Assembly (NCBI GenBank): GCA_035293985.1
Contig: DATGLS010000045.1
Location: forward strand, 372,001 to 436,000
DNA from: JAVDCA01 sp035293985
GTDB lineage: Bacteria; Pseudomonadota; Alphaproteobacteria; Rhizobiales; Xanthobacteraceae
Direction of reading: 5' to 3'
Length of the DNA: 64,000 nt
Below the pieces are notes generated by a model. That model did no database searches. It had not been told where the DNA came from and saw only the letters and a program-made list of their open reading frames with translations. Shown here in pieces: positions 8,054-18,669 of the stretch; positions within the stretch are counted from its first letter, which is position 1, and each line of letters begins with the position of its first letter. The position numbers and the translations under genes are program-made.

Positions 8054-8995
8054 CTACGCCCGCTTCAGCCGCTCGATCTGCGGCCGCTCGCCCCTCGCCT
8101 TCGCGGTGATCGGCGGGCGCGGCATCTTCGCGATCCCCGGCTCGATCTCGAAGGTGTACTCGAGCGAATACCACGGCCCTTTCACGTCGGGCGCCGGCGC
8201 CGGCTCGTTCTCATGCAGCTGGTAGTGGCCGATCAGCCGCCGGGTCACGCCGAACTGCGAATCCGTCTCCAGGTGTGGATCATCATCCGAGTAGACCTGC
8301 GAGATGTGCGTCTTGAAGCCCGGCTTGTAGATCAGGAAATGCAGGTGCGCGGGCCGGAAATTGGCGCGGCCTTGCGCGCGCAAGAGGTCGCCGGTCGGCC
8401 CGTCCACGGGAATCGGATAGCCGGACGGCTTGATGCTGCGGAAATGGATGTGGCCGTCCTTGTCCGTGGTGAAGATGCCGCGCAGGTTCATGTCGGCCTG
8501 CACCGGATCCTGGTTCTCGTAGTAGCCCTCGGTCGAGGAATGCCAGATGTCGACGTCGGCACCTTCCACGGGGTTGCCCTTGTTGTCCTTGACCCAGGCC
8601 TTGACGAAGGTCGGCACGCCGGGCGTGGGTGAGCGGACCAGCGTCGCACCGTTCGGCATGCGCGGCGCGTCCGGCCGCCAGAACGGGCCGAGCAGGTTCG
8701 CGGTGGTCTCGGTCGCGCCACGGTTGCCGTTGTTGAGCAGACAAATCAGCGTCGAGAAGCCGAGCGAGCCCGACATCAGCACCGCCTCGTTGTGGCTGTC
8801 GGTCGTCTTCTGGCCGAGCTGGACGATGTAGCCGACCGCCTTCTGGAATTCTTCCTCGGTCAGCCGCACCTCGCGGGCGAAATCGTGCAGGTGGCGCACG
8901 AAGGCCGACATGATCTCGCGAAAGCGCGGATCGGGCGCGCGCGCGATCTCGGCGAGCACAGCTGGGGTGACATCTTCCTGCTTGTTGATGATCAT
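8054..8995 (-). CDS. Intradiol ring-cleavage dioxygenase (catechol/hydroxyquinol 1,2-dioxygenase family)
   Basis: 313 aa. An N-terminal helical catechol-dioxygenase dimerisation domain (about 1-100) precedes the beta-sandwich catalytic domain. The four non-heme Fe(III) ligands are visible: a tyrosine in TEGYYENQ (158 or 159), Tyr193 in SGYPIP and His217/His219 in RPAHLHF. It would open catechol, hydroxyquinol or a similar diol between the hydroxyls. The N-terminal domain argues against protocatechuate 3,4-dioxygenase; substrate cannot be fixed from sequence. Divergent from the gentisate dioxygenase-like gene, with about 150 bp between the starts. Confidence 0.9.
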   Translation of the reverse strand: MIINKQEDVTPAVLAEIARAPDPRFREIMSAFVRHLHDFAREVRLTEEEFQKAVGYIVQLGQKTTDSHNEAVLMSGSLGFSTLICLLNNGNRGATETTANLLGPFWRPDAPRMPNGATLVRSPTPGVPTFVKAWVKDNKGNPVEGADVDIWHSSTEGYYENQDPVQADMNLRGIFTTDKDGHIHFRSIKPSGYPIPVDGPTGDLLRAQGRANFRPAHLHFLIYKPGFKTHISQVYSDDDPHLETDSQFGVTRRLIGHYQLHENEPAPAPDVKGPWYSLEYTFEIEPGIAKMPRPPITAKARGERPQIERLKRA

Positions 8996-9143
8996 GAGGC
9001 CTTCCTGCGCTTTCCCTGATTTGCCACATCATATCACGTTGACACCCTGCGAAAGAGCGGGTTTGCGGCTGGAAACGCCGGGCAATTCGGGGCAGACTCG
9101 CAACCGAAGACTCGGGCTCAAATTGAGTATCCGGAGGACAATA

Positions 9144-10364
9144 ATGGCGACCGTCTCGCACAAGAAGTCGGATCAGAAGGCGCCCGCCAGGATCGACGCC
9201 CGCGCCGCCATGGAGGCGCTCAACGCCGAGGCCGGCCCGCTCAACATCTGGCTGCGCACCCAGGCGAACGCGCCGGCGCAGCGGCCCTGGTTTCGCGACA
9301 CCGGCATCGAGGCCTCGGGCGAGCTCGCCGGCGGCCGCGTCGGCAAGGCGCAGGTGAAGGCCGCGGCGCACCGCTGGAAGTGGCAGGAGATCGGACCTTA
9401 CCTCGACCGCATCGCCGAGATCGCCCGCACCGCCGACGTCTCGCCGATCGAGTTCGCCGAGCGCCAGCAGTTCCTGCTCACCAATCCGGGCTTCGGCGGG
9501 CGCCTGCAGGTGACCAGCACCATCCGCTGCGCCGTCTCGATCTACAATCCAGGCGACGTCGCGCCCGTTCACATCCATACGCCCAATGCCAGCCGCACCA
9601 TCTTGTCGGAAAACGGCGGCTACACCACGGTCGAGGGGGAGCGCTGCGAGGCCGCGCGCGGCGACCTGATCCTGACGCCACACGGCACCTGGCACGACCA
9701 CGGCAATGACGGCGCGACACCGGTGGTGTGGATCGACGTGCTCGATTTTCCGCTGATCGAGTATCTCGACTGCCTCTGGCTCGACGACGATTACGAGGGC
9801 GAGCAGCTCTCCAACAGCCGAGCCCAGTTGCCCAAGCACGGGAACGGCTACTCGCACCGGCTCTACGGCCAGGGTGGCCTGATGCCGGGATTTGTATCGC
9901 ACCAGCGCGGCCTCGGCCGCGGCGCCAACCCGATGATCCACTACCGCGGCGCCGACGTGCTCGCGGCGCTCAAGAAGCTCGCCCGCGAAAAGGGCGATCC
10001 CTACGACGGCATCACGCTCGCGTTCGTCAATCCGGTGACCGGCGCGCCGGTCTTCCCCACCCTCGCGTACGGCGCGCAATTGTTACGTCCGGGCGAGGCG
10101 ACGCAATGGAAGCGCGAGACCGCGAGCACCTTCTATGTCTGCATGGAAGGCACGGGCTATACCGAGATCGCCGGCAAGCGCTTCGACTGGACCCGCAACG
10201 ACATGCTCGTTGCCCCGAACTTCCTTTGGCGGCGCCACGTCAACACCGGCAAGGAGGATGCGGTGCTCTATTCGGTCTCGGAGGCGCCGCTGTTGGAGAA
10301 GATCGGGCAGTACCGTGCGCAGGGACGGACCGCGGATGGGTCGGTGACGGAGCTGGTGGCGTGA
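9144..10364 (+). CDS. Gentisate 1,2-dioxygenase-like bicupin
   Basis: 406 aa from the ATG preceded by GGAGG (9133-9137). The first cupin carries iron-ligand histidines in PVHIHTPNASRT (His143, His145) and in GTWHDHGND; a second, less conserved cupin fills the C-terminal third (GTGYTEIAGKRFDWTRNDM). Gentisate, 1-hydroxy-2-naphthoate and salicylate 1,2-dioxygenases share this architecture and cleave the ring next to the carboxylate. The protein is slightly longer than typical gentisate dioxygenases, mostly at the N-terminus. No maleylpyruvate isomerase or hydrolase gene is nearby. Confidence 0.85.
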   Translation: MATVSHKKSDQKAPARIDARAAMEALNAEAGPLNIWLRTQANAPAQRPWFRDTGIEASGELAGGRVGKAQVKAAAHRWKWQEIGPYLDRIAEIARTADVSPIEFAERQQFLLTNPGFGGRLQVTSTIRCAVSIYNPGDVAPVHIHTPNASRTILSENGGYTTVEGERCEAARGDLILTPHGTWHDHGNDGATPVVWIDVLDFPLIEYLDCLWLDDDYEGEQLSNSRAQLPKHGNGYSHRLYGQGGLMPGFVSHQRGLGRGANPMIHYRGADVLAALKKLAREKGDPYDGITLAFVNPVTGAPVFPTLAYGAQLLRPGEATQWKRETASTFYVCMEGTGYTEIAGKRFDWTRNDMLVAPNFLWRRHVNTGKEDAVLYSVSEAPLLEKIGQYRAQGRTADGSVTELVA

Positions 10365-10437
10365 CGCGCAGGACGGGTCGCAGCTCAGCGAAAGTCATAG
10401 ATGATGGGTTTCGCTTTTCGCTCAACCATCCAGCCCC

Positions 10438-10872
10438 TCACAGCAACCCGAGCTGCGTCAGCTCCCGCCGCAGCGTCTCCGGCATGTCGCGCGCCCCGGG
10501 CGCGGCGCGATCGAGGTCGCGCGGAGCGTCCTTCGGCTCGAGATAGCGCCAGCCCTGGAAGGCGCGGAACGGCCGCGGCTCGACGAGCACGACCTTGGGC
10601 ACCATCACGACGCGACAGCGGCCGACGCCCTCCTTGTCGACGAACGGACGGATCGCCGCGATCCTCTCGCGGCACATGATCTGCCCGCGGATCACCCAGT
10701 AGAGCGAGCCGCCATCGATGAGCTCGTCGGCGCGCTTGGGCACCATGCGGGTGGTGTGGACGTGCTCGCGCGCCGAGCCCTTCTTGAGAGCCTTGAGCTT
10801 CTGCTTGATCCAGGCCTCGAGGTCCTGGACCGAGTCCGCGCCGACACACAGCTTGATGAGATGGAGGGGCAT
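10438..10872 (-). CDS. DUF1489 family protein
   Basis: 144 aa. The features of this alphaproteobacterial family are present: MPLHLIKLCVG start, HTTRMVPKRADELIDGGSLYWVI in the first half and RPFRAFQGWRYL in the second. Function is unknown; no signal peptide or membrane segment is seen. It converges on the gentisate dioxygenase-like gene, 73 bp apart. Confidence 0.85.
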   Translation of the reverse strand: MPLHLIKLCVGADSVQDLEAWIKQKLKALKKGSAREHVHTTRMVPKRADELIDGGSLYWVIRGQIMCRERIAAIRPFVDKEGVGRCRVVMVPKVVLVEPRPFRAFQGWRYLEPKDAPRDLDRAAPGARDMPETLRRELTQLGLL

Positions 10873-10993
10873 GCGGGTTTTCTAGCCGACCACGGCGACG
10901 GGGTCCATTTTCCGACAAGCATTTGCGGTGGATAGCGCGCCCGTTCCGGCTTACCGCTACGAGACCGTCGCTATCCCGCCATGCGCAACGCGC

Positions 10994-12940
10994 TCAGGTG
11001 CTGCTATCGATCGTCAGCACCACGGCGCCCTCTGCAACCTGATCGCCGGCGCTCGCCCGGACCTCGTTGACGGTGCCGTCCTTCGCCGCGGTCAGCGCGT
11101 GCTCCATCTTCATCGCTTCGATCACGGCGACCTTCTGGCCCTTGCGCACCGCGTCGCCGGCCGCGACCAGGATTTCGATCACCTTGCCGTGCATCGGCGC
11201 GGTGACGCGGCCACCCTCGCCCGCATGCGCGGCGTCGAACGGATCGATTGCGCGCCGGCGCACGATCGTCTGGCGCCCGTGACGCAGCACATAGGCCGCA
11301 CCCTCGCCGTCGATCACGCGCGCGTCGCTCGCAGGCGCGATGCCGTCGACCGTGACCGCGGCCGCGCCGCCGCGATACGCGATGGCCGCGGTGAGCGCGC
11401 TTCCGTCCACATCGAGCGGCAGCGTGATCTCGCGCGGGCCCGACAACTGAAAGCCATCCTGCGCGTCCCACGGCGAAGCCCAGTCGCTCACATCCGGGTC
11501 GATCGGCGGGGCGGCATCGCCCGCCAGCAAATGCGCGGCGCCGGCCGCGACGGCGGCGCGGTCGAGCCCCGGCGTGGCGCTACGCTCGGCCAGCAGCCGC
11601 TCGACGAAACCCGTGTCGAATTGTCCGCTGCGAAAGCCGTCCGCCCGCGCGAGCGCGGCGAGCAGGCCGACATTGGTGCGGATGCCGGCGACCAGCGTGC
11701 GCTCGAGCGCCGCCGCGAGCCGATCGAGCGCGGCCACGCGCGTCGGCGCGTGCGCGATCATCTTGGCGATCAGCGGGTCGTAGAAGCGCGTCATCGCGTC
11801 GCCCGCCGCGAGGCCGGCGTCGACGCGGATGCCTGCGCCGCTCGGCAGCTCGATCGCCAGCAGCTTGCCGGTCGACGGCAGGAAGCCGCGGTCCGGGTCC
11901 TCGGCATAGAGCCGCGCCTCGACCGCGTGGCCGTCGAGTGGCACCTGCGCCTGCGCGATCGGCAGCCTCTCGCCGGACGCGACGCGGAACTGCCATTCGA
12001 CGAGATCGAACCCCGTCGTCTCCTCGGTCACCGGATGCTCGACCTGCAGGCGCGTATTCATCTCCATGAACCAGAAGCCGTCCGCTCTAAGCCCGCGCGC
12101 GCCGTCGGCGATGAACTCCACCGTGCCGGCGCCCTCGTAGCCGACCGCGCGCGCCGCTTCGACGGCGGCGGCGCCCATCACGGCGCGCAGCTCCGCCGTC
12201 ATGCCCGGCGCGGGCGCCTCCTCGATCACCTTCTGGTGTCGCCGCTGCAACGAGCAGTCGCGCTCGTTGAGGTGGATGACGTTGCCATGCCTATCGGCGA
12301 ACACTTGAATCTCGATGTGGCGCGGCGAGGCGACGTATTTCTCGATCAGCACGCGCGGGTCGCCGAAGGCGGCGGCCGCCTCGCGCACCGCGCCGGCGAG
12401 CGCGGCCTCGAATTCCGAATGCTTGTCGACGCGCCGCATGCCCTTGCCGCCGCCGCCCGCGACCGCCTTGATCAGGACCGGATAGCCGGTCTCGTAAGCT
12501 TTGCGCTTGAGGAACTCGATATCCTGCCGCTCACCGTGATAGCCGGGCACGACCGGCACGCCCGCCTTCTGCATCAGCGCCTTGGCCCGGTCCTTCAGCC
12601 CCATGGCGCCGATCGCAGCCGGCGGTGGGCCGACGAAAACGATGCCAGCCGCCGCGCAGGCGCTCGCGAAAGCCGCGTTCTCGGCGAGAAAGCCGTATCC
12701 CGGATGGATGCAGTCGGCCTTGGCGCGCTGCGCAGCCGCGATCAGCTTGTCGATCGCGAGATAGCTCTCTGCGGCGGGCGCCGGCCCGATCGCGATCGCC
12801 TCGTCGCAGACGCGCGCATGCAGCGCGCCGGCATCGGCGTCGGAGTAGACCGCGATGGTGCGCAGGCCCATGCGACGCGCCGTACGGGCGATGCGCACCG
12901 CGATCTCGCCGCGGTTGGCGATCAGGACCGATGAGAACAT
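10994..12940 (-). CDS. mccA: Biotin-dependent acyl-CoA carboxylase alpha subunit (3-methylcrotonyl-CoA carboxylase-like)
   Basis: 648 aa from MFSSVLIANRGEIA. Order of domains: biotin carboxylase (about 1-445) with the ATP-grasp glycine loop GGGGKGMR and MEMNTRLQVEHPVTE; a BT-like linker; and a C-terminal biotin carboxyl carrier domain with the biotinylated Lys611 in EAMKMEH. The single-chain BC-BCCP layout is shared by methylcrotonyl-, propionyl- and geranyl-CoA carboxylases, so the substrate is inferred. No beta (carboxyltransferase) subunit or isovaleryl-CoA dehydrogenase gene is adjacent, which is unusual for the leucine pathway cluster. Confidence 0.85.
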   Translation of the reverse strand: MFSSVLIANRGEIAVRIARTARRMGLRTIAVYSDADAGALHARVCDEAIAIGPAPAAESYLAIDKLIAAAQRAKADCIHPGYGFLAENAAFASACAAAGIVFVGPPPAAIGAMGLKDRAKALMQKAGVPVVPGYHGERQDIEFLKRKAYETGYPVLIKAVAGGGGKGMRRVDKHSEFEAALAGAVREAAAAFGDPRVLIEKYVASPRHIEIQVFADRHGNVIHLNERDCSLQRRHQKVIEEAPAPGMTAELRAVMGAAAVEAARAVGYEGAGTVEFIADGARGLRADGFWFMEMNTRLQVEHPVTEETTGFDLVEWQFRVASGERLPIAQAQVPLDGHAVEARLYAEDPDRGFLPSTGKLLAIELPSGAGIRVDAGLAAGDAMTRFYDPLIAKMIAHAPTRVAALDRLAAALERTLVAGIRTNVGLLAALARADGFRSGQFDTGFVERLLAERSATPGLDRAAVAAGAAHLLAGDAAPPIDPDVSDWASPWDAQDGFQLSGPREITLPLDVDGSALTAAIAYRGGAAAVTVDGIAPASDARVIDGEGAAYVLRHGRQTIVRRRAIDPFDAAHAGEGGRVTAPMHGKVIEILVAAGDAVRKGQKVAVIEAMKMEHALTAAKDGTVNEVRASAGDQVAEGAVVLTIDSST

Positions 12941-13022
12941 GCGCGTGCGCCGGCTGCCATCTCGCAAACGTCGCCCGTTCGCGTATCAGGTTTCGCGCCG
13001 GACCGCACGCCCAGCTTTGGTT

Positions 13023-14045
13023 CTAACGGAACGACGGCCCGGGCGACGCGATCGTCGCCGCCGGCGCGATCTGCTGCGGCGGCGGTGCGATCTGCTGCGG
13101 GGCGGCGGTTGTGGCACGCGCCGGCGGATGCGCCGGGTGCAGCGGATGCGCCACGTGCCGTGGTGGCGTCGGTGGCAAGGGTGGAGCAGCGGCGGCGGCC
13201 GGTGCGACCGTCGCCGTCTTCGGTTCGGTCGGCGCGCCCGGTTCGGCCGTCATGATGCTGACCGCGGGGATCGAAGCGGCCGAGGGAAAGTCGAACTTCG
13301 ACGGCGACGCCGGGGTCGGCGCTGCCGCCGCGGTCGGTGCCGAGGCCGTCGTATAGGTATTGCCCGGCGCCGCCTGGGCGACGCCCGGCTGCGTGCGCGT
13401 CGCCCATTCGGCCGCATAGCGCTCGACATAGTGGTCGAAGACGCCTTCGCGCAGATTGGCCTGCACCCGGTCCGGGTCGCGGAACAGCGCATAGCTGTCG
13501 CACAACAGCGGCGTGCAGCTGTCGCGCACCGACAGCACATGGGCGACGAGGCCGAAGCGGTCGGTCTCGAGCGCGAGCCGCATGGTCGCGATCTCGCTCT
13601 CGTAGCGCTCGCCGCCGCGACGCGCGAACGCGACTGCATCCGCGAGCAGCGACAGGCGCGCCGAGACATACGAAACCGCGGCCGCGACCGAATCGGGGCT
13701 GGCAAAAATCTGCTTCTCGCAGGCGGTCTCGACCGCCTCGCCGGCGAGCGCGTCGAGACACCCGAGCGACGAGCCGGGCGCGATCGCGCGCGTCGCAAGC
13801 TCGCTCAGGCGCTGCTCGAGCCCGCGACGCTCAGCGGACCGCTCGCCCTGGGCGCCCTGTTCGAGCAGCAGCCACGCGGCCGCAAAGCCGCCGATGACGA
13901 CGACGACGCGCAGGATCGCGCCGGCAAAGCCGGCGCCGGCGCGCGTCAGGACCAGCACCCCGACGATGACGAACAATGTCACCGCCACGGCGAGCGCCCA
14001 GGCGGGCAGCGCCACCGGACTGGTCGCTAGCTCAAAGCTTGGCAT
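13023..14045 (-). CDS. Conserved-type membrane protein of unknown function with Pro/Ala-rich tail
   Basis: 340 aa. Two membrane segments lie in the first ~60 residues (ALPAWALAVAVTLFVIVGVL and a second ending in AAWLLLEQG). A helical middle region (about 70-215) holds paired cysteines (LGCLDALAG, ETACEKQIF, RDSCTPLLCDSY). The last ~125 residues are Ala/Pro-rich low complexity. The middle domain resembles uncharacterised Rhizobiales envelope proteins; no function is assigned. Start MPSFELA is preferred over an ATG 8 codons upstream because it leads straight into the membrane segment. Confidence 0.7.
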   Translation of the reverse strand: MPSFELATSPVALPAWALAVAVTLFVIVGVLVLTRAGAGFAGAILRVVVVIGGFAAAWLLLEQGAQGERSAERRGLEQRLSELATRAIAPGSSLGCLDALAGEAVETACEKQIFASPDSVAAAVSYVSARLSLLADAVAFARRGGERYESEIATMRLALETDRFGLVAHVLSVRDSCTPLLCDSYALFRDPDRVQANLREGVFDHYVERYAAEWATRTQPGVAQAAPGNTYTTASAPTAAAAPTPASPSKFDFPSAASIPAVSIMTAEPGAPTEPKTATVAPAAAAAPPLPPTPPRHVAHPLHPAHPPARATTAAPQQIAPPPQQIAPAATIASPGPSFR

Positions 14046-14357
14046 CCCGAAGCTCTCCCCCGCTCTCACCCCCGAGCGGCTCGACGGAGTCGTCCGCGAC
14101 TATGCCGCAGATACCGAATGATATCCAGCAGCGGTACCGTCGCGTCGGACACGCGTCACGTGCGATACGCACCGCGTCGGTATCTGGATCGGTTCTGCTT
14201 GACGCTCTCCACAGGGATTGCACGCGGTTCCGAGCTTGCCGTGGGGACGCCATCAGATCGGATGGCGGGCTGCCGGCATGACATCTTTCCCTTGGCAAGG
14301 GCTTTCGGGTAGGTTGGGCGAGGTCAAATATTCCCAACATCCCCTTGGAACAACGAC
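14046..14357. other. Divergent intergenic region with a 10-bp inverted repeat
   Basis: About 310 bp between the divergent membrane-protein gene and class II aldolase gene. CAGATACCGA (14108-14117) and TCGGTATCTG (14177-14186) are perfect inverted copies 59 bases apart, possible operator half-sites or RNA stem. No coding sequence was recognised. Confidence 0.35.
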
Positions 14358-15122
14358 ATGAATGATCAAGCTGCCGGCGGCAAGGTGCCGGTATCGGCGC
14401 CGGCCTCGGGCGGAGCAGTCGATCGCTCGGTGCTCCAGGATCTCGTCTATGCCAACCACATTTGTGCCGACCAGGGCGTGCTTGACGGCTATGGCCATTG
14501 CAGCGTGCGGCACCCGGCAGCGCCCGACCGTTACTTCCTGTCGCGCTCGCTGTCGCCTGCGGTCATCACGGTCGACGACATCATGGAGTACGACCTCGAT
14601 TCCAACCCGGTCGATCAGCGCGGGCGCCTCATGTACCTCGAGCGCTGCATCCACGGCGAGATCTACAAGGCGCGGCCCGACGTCAACGCGATTGTGCACA
14701 GCCACTCGCCGGCCGTGGTTCCGTTCAGCGTCGTGCGCGCGGTGCCGCTCAAGCCGATCTGCCACATGTCGGCATTCCTCGCCGAAGGCGTGCCCAATTT
14801 CGAGGTCCGTGACGAGTTCGGCATGACCGACCTCCTGATCCGCGACAATCGGCTCGGTCGCGCGCTCGCGCAGACATTGGGTAATAAGAGCGTCGCCCTG
14901 ATGCGCGGGCACGGCAATGTGTGCGTCGGGCCCAACATCATGACGGCGGTCTACCGCGCGGTCTACACCGAGGTGAACGCGAGGCTGCAGGCACAGGCGA
15001 TGGCGCTCGGCGGCGAGATCACGTTCATGGAGCCGCAGGAATGCGCGCTGATCACCGGGCGCAAGGACCTGAATTTCGACCGGCCCTGGCGGATGTGGAA
15101 GGAACGCATCGGCGCGGCCTGA
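14358..15122 (+). CDS. Class II aldolase/adducin family protein
   Basis: 254 aa. Zinc-ligand positions of the family are visible: HSHSPAVVPF (about residues 115-124) and the later MRGHGNVCVG (about 181-190). The acid residue in the RCIHGEIYK segment matches the catalytic position of fuculose-phosphate aldolases. Members cleave phosphorylated ketoses or act as decarboxylases or epimerases; the substrate cannot be deduced. ATG start follows AACGAC; no strong ribosome site. Single gene on this strand with a short secreted protein downstream. Confidence 0.85.
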   Translation: MNDQAAGGKVPVSAPASGGAVDRSVLQDLVYANHICADQGVLDGYGHCSVRHPAAPDRYFLSRSLSPAVITVDDIMEYDLDSNPVDQRGRLMYLERCIHGEIYKARPDVNAIVHSHSPAVVPFSVVRAVPLKPICHMSAFLAEGVPNFEVRDEFGMTDLLIRDNRLGRALAQTLGNKSVALMRGHGNVCVGPNIMTAVYRAVYTEVNARLQAQAMALGGEITFMEPQECALITGRKDLNFDRPWRMWKERIGAA

Positions 15123-15192
15123 GACGGCTAGTCCGGAAGCGCCGACGGCGCGTTGGCGGATCGCGCGGTCGGCGGATTGGATGGAGGCAACA

Positions 15193-15600
15193 ATGACGAT
15201 CACAGTCAATCGGATCGCGCTCGCGTGCAGCATCGTGCTTGCAGTGGGCTCTGCCGCAGCGCGCGCCGAGCCGCTGCTCACGCAAGGCATCGGCACATCG
15301 AGCTGTGCCCGGCTTGCCGGCGACCTCAAGCCGAGCGAGGGATTGAACAACCCCGTCAACCTGATGGCCTATTCGTGGGCGCAAGGCTACATCAGCGCCG
15401 CCAACATCTCGCTGGTCGAGGCCGACTCCAAGCATGTCGACATGGGCCAGCTCGACGAGGCCAAGATCCTCAATCTGATCCTCACCTTCTGCAAGGCCAA
15501 TCCCGACAAGCAGCCGCTCGCTGCGCTCAACGAATATGTGCGCAAGAGCGCCAAGGTGCACATCAAGTGGGAAAAAGGCACCGTGGATTGGAATCAGTGA
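15193..15600 (+). CDS. Small secreted protein with WAQGY motif, function unknown
   Basis: 135 aa from ATG 15193, which has GGAGG 7 bases upstream. An N-terminal signal peptide (to about residue 24, ending AARAEP) is followed by SCARLAGDL and YSWAQGYISAAN, then FCKANPDKQPLAA. Two cysteines could form a disulfide. The WAQGY-centred pattern is seen in many short periplasmic proteins of Hyphomicrobiales and is reminiscent of HdeA/Rap1a-like folds, but this is only a resemblance. Predicted periplasmic. Confidence 0.65.
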   Translation: MTITVNRIALACSIVLAVGSAAARAEPLLTQGIGTSSCARLAGDLKPSEGLNNPVNLMAYSWAQGYISAANISLVEADSKHVDMGQLDEAKILNLILTFCKANPDKQPLAALNEYVRKSAKVHIKWEKGTVDWNQ

Positions 15601-15603
15601 CGC

Positions 15604-15656
15604 TTGTAGCTCGGATGGAGTTCGTAGCCCCGATGGAGGCGCGAAGCGGCGTCATC
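15604..15656. repeat. TAGC(C)CGGATGG... type dispersed repeat
   Basis: Two adjacent degenerate copies of TAGCnCCGATGGAG / TAGCTCGGATGGAG with a GCGAAGCGG core and a terminal GTCATCC. The same family appears at 36439-36475 and 40240-40334. Confidence 0.5.
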
Positions 15657-15721
15657 CGTGATCAGCCTATCAGCTGACAGGCTTTCCCCGCTTTCAGTTG
15701 CGCTCCCCCGCCGGAATCCAC

Positions 15722-15759
15722 ATAAGTTTTCCTTATCGCGACCGATAGACAATACGACT
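15722..15759 (+). promoter_or_regulatory. Candidate OxyR-type operator upstream of katG
   Basis: A perfect inverted repeat ATAAG-N5-CTTAT (15722-15736, containing the LysR-family T-N11-A pattern) is followed 8 bases later by a second degenerate ATAG-type box (15745-15759). The OxyR consensus is two ATAG-N7-CTAT elements 7 bases apart. Position about 135 bases before katG, a classic OxyR target, supports the assignment. A further near-perfect 18-bp palindrome lies at 15665-15682. Confidence 0.4.
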
Positions 15760-15893
15760 GGACGTGATGGTGGGCGGCGCCTAGAACCCCCGCCATCCCT
15801 ACTGCCCTCAGCCGGGACGAAAAGGTGCGGCCGGTCGCCGACAACCGGCAATCGCGGATTTCTCAACATTCAAAAGTGCGCTCGGAGGCAAAC

Positions 15894-18053
<2,160 letters not shown>

Positions 18054-18081
18054 GCTGACGCGAAGGCTGAAAACACCAGGG

Positions 18082-18108
18082 CGGCGTTGCAAGGGACGTG
18101 CGACGCCG
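18082..18108 (+). terminator. Hairpin 3' of katG
   Basis: Nine-base-pair stem CGGCGTTGC / GCGACGCCG (one T-G wobble) with a 9-nt loop, 29 bp after the katG stop. No clear T-tract follows, so termination is only a possibility. Confidence 0.35.
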
Positions 18109-18113
18109 TCCAA

Positions 18114-18198
18114 CTCGTCATTGCGCGGCACGCAGCGACGAACCAATTTCGCTCGACGGAGTGTGTGGGTCGAGATTGCTTCGCTTCGGCCCAGCGGA
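18114..18198. repeat. GTCATTGCG... type palindromic repeat
   Basis: Begins CGTCATTGCGCGGCACGCAGCGACG and ends near GATTGCTTCGCTTCGGCC, the two recognisable ends of a dispersed alphaproteobacterial intergenic repeat also found at 49891-49990. It abuts the broken end of the gluconolactonase remnant. Confidence 0.55.
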
Positions 18199-18466
18199 AT
18201 CCGGTCGCGACGCGCTCTACCGCCATGGTACCGGCGAAGGCCGGGAATCCGGCCGGACCGAAGGTGGGCTCCTTCGGTTTCACCATCGATTCCAGGTGCG
18301 GATCGGGATACTCCGAGCCGGGCAGCGGCCCCAAAGGCAATGGCCGCGTCGCCCCGAGCGGGACGCCGCTTTCGCCGAGCGGCGGTACGCTCGCGGCCGA
18401 GGCCGCTTTTACCCCCGCGGCGGTCGCGGCCGCCATCGTCGTCGACAAAAGCGTACGTCTATTCAT
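18185..18466 (-). pseudogene. Truncated SMP-30/gluconolactonase family gene (5' remnant)
   Basis: A 94-codon stretch from ATG 18466, with GGAGG 8 bases upstream, encodes a Tat/Sec-like leader (MNRRTLLSTTMAAATAAG) and the typical pre-propeller region ending AVERVATGFRWAE. In SMP-30/gluconolactonase-like proteins this is normally followed by GPVWF and a six-bladed beta propeller of ~250 residues. Here the homology stops at RWAE and the frame runs into a palindromic repeat, then katG antisense. Start codon and ribosome site survive but the catalytic domain is gone. Confidence 0.65.
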
Positions 18467-18669
18467 CGCTTCCTCCGTGCTCTGATGGGAAGATCGTCCG
18501 GGGCCTCGGTCCCGGTCCCCATCGCAGCCACCCAGGCAACTCACTCAATGCTAGTTTTGAGCGAGAGGTTCCGCTCTGCCTGCTGCGCGCGAATGAGCAG
18601 GTGCCAACACACTGCTTGATGGACATCCGGGGCTTGCATCCGTCTTCGCGCACCGCCAATACGGCGCGC

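Noticed and set aside
8283..10079. A 598-codon minus-strand frame spanning the dioxygenase region
   Set aside because: It is antisense to the gentisate-type gene and out of frame within the intradiol gene; both of those have strong motif support.
10928..12934. A 668-codon plus-strand frame opposite the carboxylase subunit
   Set aside because: Shadow of mccA; Arg/Ala/His-rich translation without domains or ribosome site.
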